DNA of 64,000 nucleotides from NCBI GenBank assembly GCA_963556695.1, contig CAUWAG010000006.1, forward strand, positions 1,798,001-1,862,000. Reading direction: 5' to 3'. Origin of the DNA: Anthostomella pinea. Its lineage: Eukaryota; Ascomycota; Sordariomycetes; Xylariales; Xylariaceae. Below, piece by piece: positions 37,340-49,262 of the stretch; positions within the stretch are counted from its first letter, which is position 1; every line of letters begins with the position of its first letter. Position numbers and translations under genes: made by a program. The notes under the pieces are model-generated. The model was not told the origin of the DNA, searched no databases, and saw nothing but the letters and a program-made list of their open reading frames with translations.

Positions 37340-37630
37340 AGGTTGGAATGGTGCTGGAGGCAGACGAGAGGCTGAACATGGCACTTTCCCTGGTCAGGAT
37401 CGCCGCCATCGGCGTCAGGCATGTGCGTATCCTGGTTGGCCATAACGACTCTGTTCTCAACGCCGGATCAGCCATACCGACATGGCCGTGCTGGGCAGCA
37501 TAGTGCAGCATGGTAGAACCAGTCCGCAGGTATTGTGCATGTCTGCTTCCCGGGAGTTGACCACCGTCGCGTACACCTTTCCCGGATGGAGACTTGCGAG
37601 CATGGTGCTTATGAACAGATTCCGGCAAGA
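37340..37630 (-). pseudogene. Ankyrin-repeat relic
   Basis: The minus strand encodes GSTMLHYAAQHGHVGMAD, a clear ankyrin helix pair, preceded in another frame by VYATVVNSREADMHNT and followed in a third by sequence resembling the next repeat. The frame changes and the lack of an extended open frame indicate a degraded fragment, possibly of an NLR or ankyrin protein like the one at 30-33 kb. Boundaries are approximate. Confidence 0.45.
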
Positions 37631-37962
37631 AAGACCACCACCGACCGTCGCTCCCGTCCAGAAGGGACGAGAGATTAGTCGAGGGTGGGTTCTGTGCAGC
37701 CGGACGAAGGAAGTGGCGCACCATCTGCAGCGCTTCCCGTAAACAAGTTTTATAAAGTATGAAAAAGATGGTCGGAAATGGGATGAAAGAATTTGGGTCC
37801 AAGTGGGTGTAGAAGAAGTGATGATGACCCAACAACGCCGGACCACCGCAGCCTTGCAACTAGGGTGGTATCAAGAATGCCTCGGGTGGTGAAAAAGAAA
37901 CCTCATGAATGCATTATTGGGGGGTATCAGGAGCAAGGCAATGTCACCAGAAATGGTGACAC

Positions 37963-38811
37963 TCACGATTGGTGTGAGGTGTGCTGCGGCATACCGGACT
38001 GAGGCATGTATTGGGGTGCGCCGCGTTGCACGTAGCCCTGGTAAGCCAGCGCCTGTTGAGGGTCCATCGGGACGTTGGCCATATAGTTGGGAGGCATGTG
38101 AGGGTTCTGAGGCATGCCTGATCGGCTGCTCTGCGGGGGTAGGTGGGAGTTGGGCGGCTCTTCGGGTGACTCGACTTGGTTCGAATCGTCCACGCCGTTC
38201 TCGTTACCCGGGTTCGGCTCGGGCGCGTTCAAGCAAGCCTGTCATCATGAAGTCAGTCAGCGATCTCAATGCAACCCGTATTGACGCTAGGAGGGGCTTC
38301 ACAAACCTGGATCAGATTCTTGCCCTCTGCCTTGGTGACCAGAGGTTGCAACTTGGGAGTAGTGAAGGTGTAGACGAGTCCAGTCTCCGACACGACGAGT
38401 AGCAGGACTTGCGTGCCAGTGAGTACCGATAGCTCGTATGCCTAATCAATCAATCGGGATCAGCGCTGCCCTGACGATGGCGAGGAACCCAGATTCGGGA
38501 GACGCGTCCAACGCGACTCCTAGAAGGGTCGAATGGGCGGGCGACAGTCAGCAACATACCTTCTTCATGATTCCGGCCTTGCGCTTGGAGAAGGTGATGT
38601 GGCGACGCGACTTGTCGCTAATAAACTTAATCTCGATTTTGCGGCGCTCGCGGCCACCCTTCTCATCGTCGTCATCATCGTCTTCGGCGATGCTATTGCG
38701 TTGACGCTTGATGCCGCGACTCTCACCAGGCGCGGAATTGCCATTGCCGACGTGGCTGTCGTCGAGCTCGGTCGGCGAGGTCTGGTCGTGTTGGTCGGTA
38801 ATGTCGGCCAT
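37963..38811 (-). CDS. mcm1: MADS-box transcription factor Mcm1
   Basis: Nuclear SRF-type MADS-box regulator that pairs with other factors (in yeasts, mating-type proteins) to control mating and cell-cycle genes. Three exons: 38811-38560, 38441-38307, 38238-37963; introns 38442-38559 (118 nt) and 38239-38306 (68 nt), both GT...AG. Protein 220 aa. An acidic stretch precedes the MADS box (about residues 52-110): RRKIEIKFISDKSRRHITF, SKRKAGIMKK, then exon 2 AYELSVLTGTQVLLLVVSE and the TFTTPKLQPLVT extension typical of Mcm1/SRF. The C-terminus is Pro/Gln/Met-rich. The length is close to that expected of mould Mcm1 proteins. The stop codon lies inside a sequence matching a 5' splice site (see findings), so an alternative last exon is possible. 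Confidence 0.95.
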
Positions 38812-41800
38812 TTTGACGACGGTGCGGCGGCGGCGACGGTATCACCAACGGAAAAGGCAAAAATGGTGGAGATACTGCTTTCGTCGTGGTGCCGACGACC
38901 TATACTGGATCTGGCGTTGAGCGGAGAGGCTCTGTTGTAGTAGGCTGGAATCTTGTCGCAGAAACCTGGTTGGGGCGCCTGCTGTATCGAGTCTGGTGTG
39001 TCTGTGCCTGGGCTGCCTGGGGTTTGGAGGGCCGGGCGGAACAAATGTGGAAGCCGAGCGCCGAAGAATTTTATTACTATTGCTTTGTTTGGCGGTCCGC
39101 CTCCTCGGGCTTGGGCGGGCTGTGCTGGGGAAACTTGGAGAGAAGCTTGATCCAATTGGGACCAGTTTCGTCGTAGCTCTGGAGGGGAAATGGGATGGAT
39201 AGACCTCGGTATTGCCCTGTCCGGCTCCTAGTATGCGCTGTTTTCCAGAGTTTGGATGTCGAATTCTTCTTCTTGGGGGATGCAGCGGTGCCTACCACGA
39301 GGAAAACAAATGACCTTGTGATTGCGCCGTTCACAGGTATGGCTGCCCGTGCTTGCTTCCCGAGGCGGAGTGCGTATCTGCCTAAGGTATCAGGATTTCC
39401 TTTTGTGGTCTGTTTACGACCGTGAGAATTGTTAATGATTAGGGAGTGGGCGGTGAAATGGGTGTCGAATGTCGAAAGCTTGCCCTGTAGAGAAAGGACC
39501 CAAACGATGTCAGTATCAATTCGGTTTGATTGATCAGGAAAGGTGAATGCGGGATGTTTGAAAAGAGGATAGTGAGGTGGTAGCACACGGGCTTTTGCGT
39601 GGCCACGGACCAGGCAGCCAGGCAGTTTAAAGAGTGAAGCTGCGGGGGGCGCTGGGGCTGTGGGCACTGGGTGCACCTGCTGCACCTCCCGTTGCTGATC
39701 AAGCTTGCCCTGACTCCTGCAGCGTCCCTTGACTGTGGGGTGTTGCTAGAGGCTGGAGCCGCCGGGTTGCTGTGTACAGTACCTAGGAACCGACGCTAGC
39801 ACTGACAGATTGGGCCGCATGTGGATCTAGTTCCCAGTCTACAATGGCCTCATTCGCTGCTCGGTCAGACGAACATGAACTCAACCCACCCCCAGTCGGA
39901 AGTCCAATGCAAACGGGTCCGTAGATAATAATCGCGCCTTCCAATCACTCACCTTGAACGAACGACTAGCGCAGGCTAGCACTAGTAGTACCACCTTAAC
40001 CGGCGCGATGGATGATCAGAGTGATGCCCAGGTGAGATCGAGGAGAAGATGTTGCGCGACTTCCTGTTCGTTCAGCTATGCCACCAAGATTGTCGTACGG
40101 GTGAAGCGTTCGAATGGAAGAGGTTTGGTAAGGATAAGGTTCAAAGGCGTGCACTGTGACCCGCTCTTTTCCCGAGGTTGTTGCAGAGTTGCAGAAATTA
40201 CTGTGACCCCGCAGCAGCGAGGTACCTCCAAGCTGCAGGCGTGATCGAGTGATGGGCAGCAGGTGAAGATGGGCTAGTGTGCTTAGGGGAGGCGCTTGAT
40301 TCTGTTCAACCAGTGAGACGTTGAGATTGTACCATGGCTTACCCGAATGTGGGAAGGTAGTTAAGGTGGATGATATCGAGTTGAGATTGTGGGTGTGTTG
40401 CACGGTGACCAGTTGCTACGGAGAGTCTCCACTTGCCGCTGCCAGCCCGCCAGCTGCCATGCTATCTCTGACCTCGATTTCCCACTGCAGTGCATTGTGA
40501 TAGACCTTTCCTTTTTGTGTCTCGTGATTTGGCAAGATATCAGATTTATTGATCCCAAACACAGATCAGAGGTGCACATCGTCCTTGGTGTTCACTATCA
40601 TCTCGAGAGACATTCCTCTAATACAGGCGCTAGCTGAGTTGTTGACAAGAAATATAATCATCTACAGACCTGTTCTCGGTAGCAAGAATCAAGCACAGCC
40701 GCCCAGCTGCCGGTAAGTTGCCACCATATCCCTTTCAAGCGACATATCAGAACAAGCCAGCTAGGTCCTGGATGTGAACGCACAGAATCATGCCTCCGTC
40801 AACATCAACATATCAGTATTCTCGATGCTTCGTTGTGGTGAATATGAGCAGAAGAAAGTGCTTCGCCTTTGGATGGAATCGCAACATGCCTATTCTTTGG
40901 TAGTTGCTCACCTAATAACATGCACGACTTTGCTTACTGGGAGCTTGCGAGAGGGTGGTTATACTACCACGAGAGGAAGTTCAACTCATAGTAATAAATG
41001 ATAGGAACTGGAATTGAAATTTCTCGATCTCAACCAGACATTACGGTTGGTAGTCTAATAATAATTCGATTCTTCAAGTGTCGTCCTATGGCATGCTCAT
41101 GATATCACGTGGAATGGGCGAACACATGTAGCACCTTGCTCCTATCCAATCAAAACAGACAGTGCGAATGGTAGACTACGGAACCCTTTTTGATGTAGTG
41201 TTCTCGTCTGATCTTGTCTGTGTTGCGAGGCAGGCGAGAGACGCCAAACGTGTCTGCAGCATACACCTTCGACAATGGCCGAGTGGTGATGTTCTGTCAC
41301 TCCTGCCATATCGCGTCCGGATAGAGCCTCTCTGTATCGCTTAACATCTGGCACCTGGCAGACATTCCTAATGGGGCTTTTCACAGTAAGATCCGACCCA
41401 CACAGTACGTGACACGACTCCCCTGCTCGTACAGTACGCAGTGCAAGCGGAACCGACAGCTGTGCGTGAGTGGCGCGAGGGGCGCATCCAATGGAACAGG
41501 GGTTGAAAGCACGTCGACCTCCGTGGCCAATAAGATAGAGGAGTCTCGACCCTTTAGGAGTGTCGCCAGATTGGGACTTCCAGGACAGATGTTCCAACGG
41601 GCGGCCAGACCCCAGAGCCTTGATGAACCCCCCTGCTGATGAGTCCGGAAGGCTCAACTTTCTCTGTTCTCCAATGCTCGAGTATGCATGTTGCCAAACT
41701 TGTCGCTCGAACACTTGCAGCCCGGCTCTGCTTCAGCCTTCAAGTGGAAGCTGGTTGCGCTAAGGAAATGACTGACTCGGTCGAGTACATGATCAAGGCC

Positions 41801-44800
41801 TGAGGTGGAGATCCGGGCTTCCAAAGCATCTCGCTGCTGTTGATTGGCTTACTCCTCGGTCGATGCAGCATCCCGTTGCACGTCTCGCACGGACGCAGAT
41901 GCATAAAGCCACTCAAGAATTCGTCGTTATCATGGGCGGTGATTCAGGCATGCCGCTTGACAGCCTGTCAGCTTCGAAGAAGAGGCCGTTGTGTCCGGCG
42001 CGTGGAACTCACCAAACAGCAATGCCGGGCCGCGGTATTCGCGATCGAGAACACTGACCACGCAATTGCGAAACGGAGGCCGGTCAGGCTTCCCCAGCCT
42101 TTTGGACGCGCCAAACCCAAATATGAAATGTTACGGACGGGTGCGATCATGTTTATCGTTCCGCTCTGGGAGCTGGGAGTGTGCTCACTGTTCTCGGGCC
42201 CGCACTGGCCAAGCGAGATCAGTGCATATTGGCAACGCGCACTGTCAAAGGTGATCAAGGGTGACGGGACATCAGTGGGGAGAAAGATACCATGTGGAGG
42301 ACCAATGAACGATGACTGTGATGCCGGGAATAGAAGGACAGACCAAAGTTGAAAGAACAGCTAGCTTCGGAGAAGGGAATGGGGGGGGGCCCGTTGGAAA
42401 CCCGGACAGGGGCGCGAGGCCATGGGCATTGGGGTGTTCTCACCATGACGGTGGATGACTCTATTCGCGAGTGTGTTTGTCAACAAGCTGCTAGGAGGAT
42501 GAGCCCGCAGCTTGTTGATGATCGGTAGTCGACAAAAAACTACCAAGGACGAGGGAGTTGAGAGCTATATGAGAAGGACGAGGAGCAAAAGAATACCCCG
42601 CTGGAGAAAACCGCGATGGGAAGTATTCTCCAGCAGGCATGGTACCGAAGTTCCCCACGACAGGCCACGAGGGACGCCTTGCTTCGTGCGCTATTCTGGG
42701 AATACAAACACGCCGTTCTCATCAACCATCGAGGTCTTGCTAGCCAGCCCAAAGCTACAATGATGGTTCTCGACTCATGACCTCAGATAACATCAAGCGC
42801 TTACATGGATGCTCCCTTCAAGCCACAAGAGGGCAGTTCAATGATAAATTTACAACCCAGTACGGCGCGCTCGTTGTCCTCATCTGGTCGCGATCTTGAA
42901 GTCGCCCAATTGGGTAATGCCACCCAGAAAACCGAGCACGGCAGGCAAGTAAGAACCCGATGCTGAAAGTCCCGCGCCGCTCGTGTGCATACAGCAAGAG
43001 AAACGCATTGCTTCTTACTACGAAGTCAGATGATGACTCGCTACCTAGTAGTCGTCGCTTAGGGATTTCAGTTCACTACCAAGGAAGCGATCCATACAGA
43101 AGCTTCCAACGGCACACCTCTGCAGCAGTTTGCATTCGGCACGACCTCGATGACGACAGCGCACAGGTACATGTATGCTGTCAGCAGCAAAACCAAACGC
43201 ATACGTTGGTACACCTTGTCTGATGGCTCGAGAACGGGGGAGCAGCATCTTGTGACACAGTACCGGCCGAGTGCACAGGTTACTGAACAGTGAGGGTCTC
43301 ACGGCTCCCAATGCAGAGCCCATTCACCCTCCACAGTCCCGAAGTCTCGGAAGCAAATCTGAACAAGTCGCCTTCCGCCCTTTTCCCGGTCTGAATATGC
43401 GAGCAGCCGCTCCCGCCGACCAATCTTCGCATCGTACCACCCAATCAGGTGTGCGTTCGAGGCACAGAACACAAATCGCAGGAGGCAAAAGCAATCGGGT
43501 TTGCAGCAGCGGCACGCTTCCGCTCCCGAGGTTGACTGTACGTCACGTCACGCCAGGCATCGCGCAGCACGCAGCCGGCTTGGTATCCCGCTCGCGCAGG
43601 ATACAGGACGTTTGGCAGCTTGAGGTTTGGGTTCGAGTTGCATCCACTGCCGTGACCTGCGGCTCGATGCGTCCGTTGGCGGTTTCTACTGCTCGTGTTG
43701 CGTGAAACAGTACACGGAGGTGGAGGATGAGGAGGAGGAAACAAAACCGCAGGCTGCGAGGCTGATGGCGAACAGAGGCTCATGTCTGATATCAGTGAGG
43801 ATGACGGCGGGCTGAGATCCCTCGGCTCAAGTGAGTGTCATTGGTCACCTAGGTACAGGAACGTCGTCCTACTCATTCGGGGGCGCATCTGCATGCTTCT
43901 ATTTTAGCCATTCGACCCATGTCGCTGTCGCAAGTGCCTGGAGATCTCCAGCGTCTCTTTCTGATCTTTCATGCGATATGCTGGTACCGGTAGATGTGCG
44001 TGGCGACAGGGCCACCTCATTGACATTCTCGGAGGCACGCCCTAAGGTGACGCTTGACATCGACACAGACACATGTGGACAATAGAGCAAGCAAATGGAC
44101 TTGACATATCAGTCAGCAGTAACTTGACCCGGTGAAGCACTCACCGTTGGACACACAAACCCGTTGGGGCTGATCGAATCCACACAAGCCACAAGTCGAC
44201 CTCTTCAGATGGAACACCACGCTTGTTGGCATCGTGATCTAGTAGGTAGATCTGCCGTAATCACAGACCATCCGAACGCACACGCATCCCGGAGGACCTC
44301 ACATGCCAAGCCGTCAGAGACTCAGAGCCTCATACCGGATTTCTTCCCAGACGATCCAGGGCCTGGAGTAGCCATCATCTGGATTGTTAGCCCAGACAGT
44401 CGAGCCTCGAACAACTCAAGGTGCACGGCTCAATAGCTGGCACATGCTGCGACATGTACACGATTTGCGAGGCGCCGCAGTGCTTCAGATCTGTAGGGAG
44501 GCCCGGGGCGAGCGAAGGAGGCTTAGTGTGCTCGCCGTCTTAAAGGATTACATTTATACACGTACGTTTAAGTTACCTCGGAAACGCCCAGTCTACTAGG
44601 CAGCCTCTATCTGTATATATTGAAAATTTAACCCACTTTTCTAGGTAAATGTGACGATGCCTGCGGCGTTGTGGTGGAATCTGGTGTTGTATTCCCAAAA
44701 TAACAAGGTGAGGAAGGAAAGGAATCCAAGGGTGCGTGTACCCGAATGGCTGCAGCACATATAGTGATGTCCTTCTTTATCTAATCTATGCGTGACCTGA

Positions 44801-44870
44801 TGAGTCAGCATCCAACCAGGTAAATACAGCTGTACACCGTCACAGTAAATAAACCAATTAGATAGTCAAA
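38812..44870. other. mcm1 upstream region and gene-poor DNA
   Basis: The first 0.8 kb is likely the long 5' leader and promoter of mcm1. Beyond that, open frames up to 190 codons (for example 41142-41714 minus and 41840-42352 plus) have the composition of non-coding DNA and overlap on both strands. I do not call genes here. Confidence 0.45.
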
Positions 44871-45808
44871 GTAACGAAAGACCGCCTAGCAATCTAAGTA
44901 TTAAGGGTGTTATAAAGGTTTATAATATATTAGTTGCTATTGAATATATAACTACGAGACTATTACGTAATATATAGGTATATTAATAATATTATTAAGT
45001 AATAATTACGCGTTTAAGTTAAATTTATAACTTATTAAAAGTTAATAGACGTGAGAATTTGTATGCGGAAGTATTGGTAGTACGTTCGTTCGTGGTTTTG
45101 TAACTACCTATTGCAGACAGATTTACACTTAAATACAATTACAACGCGTCCAGTTGGCGTAGCGCTGGAGCTGTGGGGTAACGATTGCTAATCGACCGTT
45201 TCTAGAGCGCTAGGACCACCCCAAATCTACCTGGTCTGCGCACAGACCACCTGCAGCCACACCACTTGCACCACTCCATCTAATAATACGTATTAAAATA
45301 ATAAGCTAGACTTTTAAAAACTTCAATCTGACGCGTAGTTATAAATTAAAAGCGTAATATATAATTTTATATTAAAACTGGGTCAACCGATCAATTATAA
45401 TACTCGAGTATAGGTTAAAGTTTATAATGTTGCTAATAAGTGGTTTAAAAGGTCTAGCTAAATAACTTCGCAATCCGGTATCCAATCTCTTATTTAATTA
45501 TATATATAAGTTTTAATATAAATGCTTTACGGGCTAGAACTACATAGATCTAAGATTTTAACATATTATTAAATTAAAAATATAACGCGCTTGAAAAATA
45601 AAACTATCATTTTAGATAAAGGTATACCGGTATTAAAAAATCAAGTACTAATTTGAGATTAATAAAAGTATATTTATCGCGTTAATTCGTAATAATAATA
45701 TCAAGGTTAACAATTACGTAACATACATAACTTTTATTTTATATATAAATTAACGTATAATAAGGCACTTTTGTTTATAAAATTTATAAACCTTCTTTTC
45801 GTCGGTCG
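44871..45808. mobile_element. A+T-rich RIP-like block
   Basis: A+T-rich, stop-dense DNA with a roughly 200-base island of normal composition (45075-45285). The island may be a remnant LTR or insertion; no clear ends were found. The block ends at the target duplication of the solo LTR. Confidence 0.6.
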
Positions 45809-46020
45809 TGTCACGGCGAGCGTACTGAGGAGCTGGGACAGGGCCGGCAGCAAGCAGCTATTACTCTATTGACGAGAATATCAAGACTAGAGAGGAAAGG
45901 AAGAGAGAGAGATATAGGTACAGTGGGAGGTTGCCCCTTTAAGGGGATCCTCTGGTCAGATCCTTCCCCTATTGGGAAGTATCCGCTTGTCATGTGGGAA
46001 GGTCTGTGCAGGCCGTCACA
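45809..46020. mobile_element. Solo LTR, 212 bp, with GGTCG target duplication
   Basis: Starts TGTCACGGC and ends GGCCGTCACA: TG...CA with inverted termini. Exact 5-bp direct repeats GGTCG flank it at 45804-45808 and 46021-46025. Normal composition. It shares the 13-base word GGTCAGATCCTTC with the LTR at 17710-17964, so the two probably belong to related Gypsy-type families. No internal retrotransposon sequence adjoins it. Confidence 0.85.
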
Positions 46021-46061
46021 GGTCGCATCGAAATACCCACAGTATTAATTTTTAGTAAGGA

Positions 46062-46172
46062 TTAGTACTTAAAGTACAACGTGTAAATCGAGTGCCTGAA
46101 GGGCACGGAAACCGACGCCCCGCAGGGGCGTCTCGGAAAAAGGGCTCTGCGTTTTTCAGAGGTAACGTTTAA
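46062..46172 (+). repeat. Dispersed repeat, copy 2
   Basis: Counterpart of 18268-18352, with the same ordered words ending AGGGCTCTGC, T-rich run, GAGGTAA. This copy also has a small GACGCCCCGCAGGGGCGTC hairpin. Confidence 0.55.
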
Positions 46173-46258
46173 GCGGGCAAATAGAGGAGCTTCAGGCCAG
46201 CAAAACGGAGGAGGTTCAGACAGCTAAAGCGAAACGGTCTGACATACGTTTGTCACTA

Positions 46259-46306
46259 ATGACTCTGATAATGACTCTGATAATGACTCTGATAATGACT
46301 CTGATA
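46259..46306. repeat. 12-bp minisatellite, four perfect copies
   Basis: ATGACTCTGATA repeated four times head to tail, about 190 bp upstream of the tRNA gene. Confidence 0.95.
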
Positions 46307-46496
46307 GATTTCCAACACTTCAAAGTTCTCTCTCCACCGCACTTGGGCAACATTATTTTAGTCCTGCCCCAGCCGTCGGTGGGGGCAAGCAAACCTGAAA
46401 ATCTCTTCCATCCCCGCCCCATCATACAGATAAGCCGTCTTCGAATCGAAAAATCTCATCTCGGCTTCGTTGGTTATCCAACATCGTATACTCCAT

Positions 46497-46599
46497 GGTC
46501 CTATAGCTCAGTTGGTTAGAGCGTCGTACTAATACTATACTCACGATGTATAGCATCAAGTAAATGCGAAGGTCGGCGGTTCAACCCCGCCTGGGACCA
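46497..46599 (+). tRNA. tRNA-Ile (anticodon AAU), with intron
   Basis: Full cloverleaf: acceptor GGTCCTA/TGGGACC, D arm GCTC-AGTTGGTTA-GAGC, anticodon stem TCGTA/TGCGA with loop CT-AAT-A, T arm GGCGG-TTCAACC-CCGCC, discriminator A. A 29-nt intron (46535-46563) follows position 37, the standard site for nuclear tRNA introns. Internal A box (TAGCTCAGTTGG) and B box (GGTTCAACCCC) for RNA polymerase III are intact, and a T5 terminator lies near 46650. The AAU anticodon is read as IAU after editing. Confidence 0.93.
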
Positions 46600-47477
46600 A
46601 CAGCTTCCTCTCATCAAACTCACGAAAGTTAGTTGAGAAGTCAATTTTTGTCGATTTTTGCTTCCAGAACGCGCGTCATGGGGGTTAGGTTGGCGTATCC
46701 AATACCTGACGAAGTCAGACCGTGTTTGTTAGACGCAAGTCGGGTTTCGCCAACGGGGTATCCGTCTGCCATCCGGATGTGATATGTATGATAGAGATTT
46801 GTGCCTGCGAGGGATGGCGGCGTCTCTCTAGTGGGACCTCTAAATCAAAGATTCGAGTGACATTTGGCTCACAAGAGGTCGTGGCGCAGGCCGGCTAAGA
46901 GATGTCCATTCAAGAACGAGGAATGTAGCCTTGGCGTCCACGACGATGAATCGTTTGTTGTATGGCGTGAGGTCCGGACAGCAAGAAGATTCGGAAACTC
47001 TACCTACGCGGAACACACGCAGAACCTGGACGGACGGACCCATTGGGGAAGAGATGGAATAGTCAAGCATACTTACAACGCCATCAGTGACGCCTTTACG
47101 CCCAAGTGGTATCTTATGCGTAGCTATGAACATCGTTCCCAGCGGTATCTTTGAACAATGTTATCTCGGGCCGGAAAGGGGAGGTCAGTCAGGCCAGGAT
47201 TTGGGTCGTGGCGTCACCGCTTCATGATAGCAACGACCATGATCAGTCGGTCGAACCCGAGTACCAGTGTCGCATTCTCCCGATGTACCAAACCATTACT
47301 TCGTAAGGTGTCAACCCGGACGCAATGATCGTATGAAGGTGGCTGAGGACAAGACCGGAAGAGATCGGAGGCTAGATGTGGCAGCGACGTTGGTTCCGAT
47401 GTTGAGTTCTACATATTGGACTCGAGTCCCGACCATACACGCGCATTAGGAACGTGTCAATCGATAGACAGGAGAAA
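46600..47477. other. No recognisable gene
   Basis: Short unsupported frames. The end nearest 47477 is probably 3' untranslated sequence of the following minus-strand gene. Confidence 0.45.
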
Positions 47478-48314
47478 CTATACTGTAGATGGCAGCAGGA
47501 GCTCAGCTACCCAATCCTCGTCTACCGGAAAATTCTTGTTCACCGGAAAGTCTCCTCCATCGGCCAAAGCCTGGTTGACTTCAGCAATATCCCACCGATA
47601 GGGGTTCAGACCTTCGGGATCCCGGTTCTGGCACATGCGTTTGTACCATGCCTTCTGAACCTCCGTGTCGGCACCGCCCTTCGCGAACGCGTTCTTCAGC
47701 TCCCGCCATCCCTCCGTCCCGCCGCAGTCCTCTGCCACGGGAGAGCCTTTGCCAGCGATGCAGACGACGCGCGCACGGGGATCGAGGCCCATGGAGGCTC
47801 TCAACCAAGGGTCTTCTTGGCCCACGAAATGGATGAGGTGCTCCCAGCCGTCGCCGAAGTCGTATTCCCACATGATCCGGGCCTTGCCGGCGTATTTCTC
47901 GTTGTCGAAGACGTCCTTCAGTGCGAAATCCCTCATCCGCTTCGTGATGTCGTCGTCGTTCCACTCCGAGTAGTCCGTCCCGAGACGAAGAAGGTCCGGG
48001 CCGGGTAGTAATAGACCGCTTGAAGCACCCGGAGGCAGGTCCATTTGAGGCGGCCCGCTGATGATGAACTGGGACTCGTGGCAGTCGGCTCAGCCGAAAG
48101 CCACTATGAGGGCGTTGTTCAGCTGGTGGAATGTGAAGTCGGCGGGCACGACCAGAGTGCGTGTGACGTGCGGGTTCGAGATGTATTTGAGCTGCACTTG
48201 AAGGATGTAGTTGTTGGTGCTTCGACCAACTGTTGCTGATGAGGTGGCGGGGGAGGATTTCCCGAGGGGGTTCGACCGCGCGTTGTTGGCGCGACCCTGG
48301 GCAGCTTTGGGCAT
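47478..48314 (-). pseudogene. pRiA4b ORF-3-like protein with one in-frame TGA
   Basis: One frame of 278 sense codons plus stop, intact except for TGA at 48090-48092 (codon 75). Family features: the N-terminal strand-helix region YILQVQLKYI...FTFHQLNNALIVAFG, then YSEW, a WEYDFGDGWEHLI motif (the hallmark of the family), CIAGKGSPVAEDCGG and a C-terminal Trp/Tyr-rich helix. The molecular function of this family is not established; it is named after an ORF of an Agrobacterium rhizogenes Ri plasmid and is widespread in bacteria and fungi. The TGA falls where the family has Trp in its AFGW motif, so it is a TGG-to-TGA change. No intron of credible length removes it. It may be a fresh null allele, a sequencing error or, less likely, readthrough. 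Confidence 0.75.
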
Positions 48315-49262
48315 GATGAATGATGATGAACCTGAATCAGTTTTCCAAGGAAGTGAATGCGTCCTGTGCTGGTGGTCAGGTCAGAACCAGTGGTGTGTAT
48401 ATGTATGGCAGCGATGGAAGTATCAAAGTTGGTAGGACCACGCCTTGGACACGGGCCATCACCAAGCCATTTCTTTTTACCAGGTCATGTTGGCCACCCT
48501 CTCCCTATCGGCGACTGCAAACAGAGAGCCACAGCTGCATCGGAAAAAGAAACCGAGATCCATCCACTCACGCAATCTTGCGGCGTGAGCCATACTCGGT
48601 AAGTGGATGGACGAATGGCGACCCAAGAGTGCCAAGGTGAGAAGCCGTTCTCGCTGACGGATGGATACCGCAACCGAAGAAGCAACATGTATGATCTGAC
48701 AGTTGCATCATTCACTTTCCTGACCCGGGCCAGCGAGCTTTCAATAGACGTGAACTTGCTTGACTGGCCCCCTCAGTATGCGAAGGACATACTTTGAGGG
48801 CGCCATGAGTCTTCTGTGCAGTGCTTGCAAGGGTCGCGATCCAGCTACCTAGGTATTGCAGGAGGGGTTGCGAGAGAGGGCAGTATTCGACACATCCCAA
48901 GCTCTCCTCCTCCCCCTACCAAAAAGCATACACACAGTCCCTAAGAAGTGATGTTTTCGCGAAATGAGGGAGGAATGTGAGGATCGTCAAGGTCACTGAA
49001 GGAACGCAAAGGAGGCCCGCCCACAAAGATGTCGTGTAAATGGCAAACAGCCTCAAGCTGTGCTAGTTAGTGGCGCGTGGTGTTGCTGGTCGCTGCCGGC
49101 CACTTTGAGCTGATAAAAGTCGCGGGGACTTGGGTTTGAGACATCGTGCCTGCCAGAGCCCCTTCTTAATCGGCCGGCCCCGCAACGACGCCCGCGTCTG
49201 CGCCGGCACCGAACATCTAGACACATAAAGAGCAAAAGGATACTTTCAGGCAAAAATGAAAC
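48315..49262. other. No recognisable gene
   Basis: Upstream region of the pRiA4b-like gene. A T5 run on the minus strand at about 49252-49256 is the likely terminator of the adjacent tRNA gene. Nothing else is supported. Confidence 0.45.

Noticed and set aside
41142..42352. Open frames of 190 codons (minus) and 170 codons (plus)
   Set aside because: No recognisable motif, no splice or codon pattern, and overlapping frames on both strands; treated as chance.
46259..46306. CRISPR-like array
   Set aside because: Short head-to-tail 12-bp minisatellite without spacers, in a eukaryotic genome.
24818..48314. A changed genetic code with TGA read as Trp
   Set aside because: rad1, the copper transporter and mcm1 all end in TGA and contain no internal TGA, so TGA is a normal stop here.
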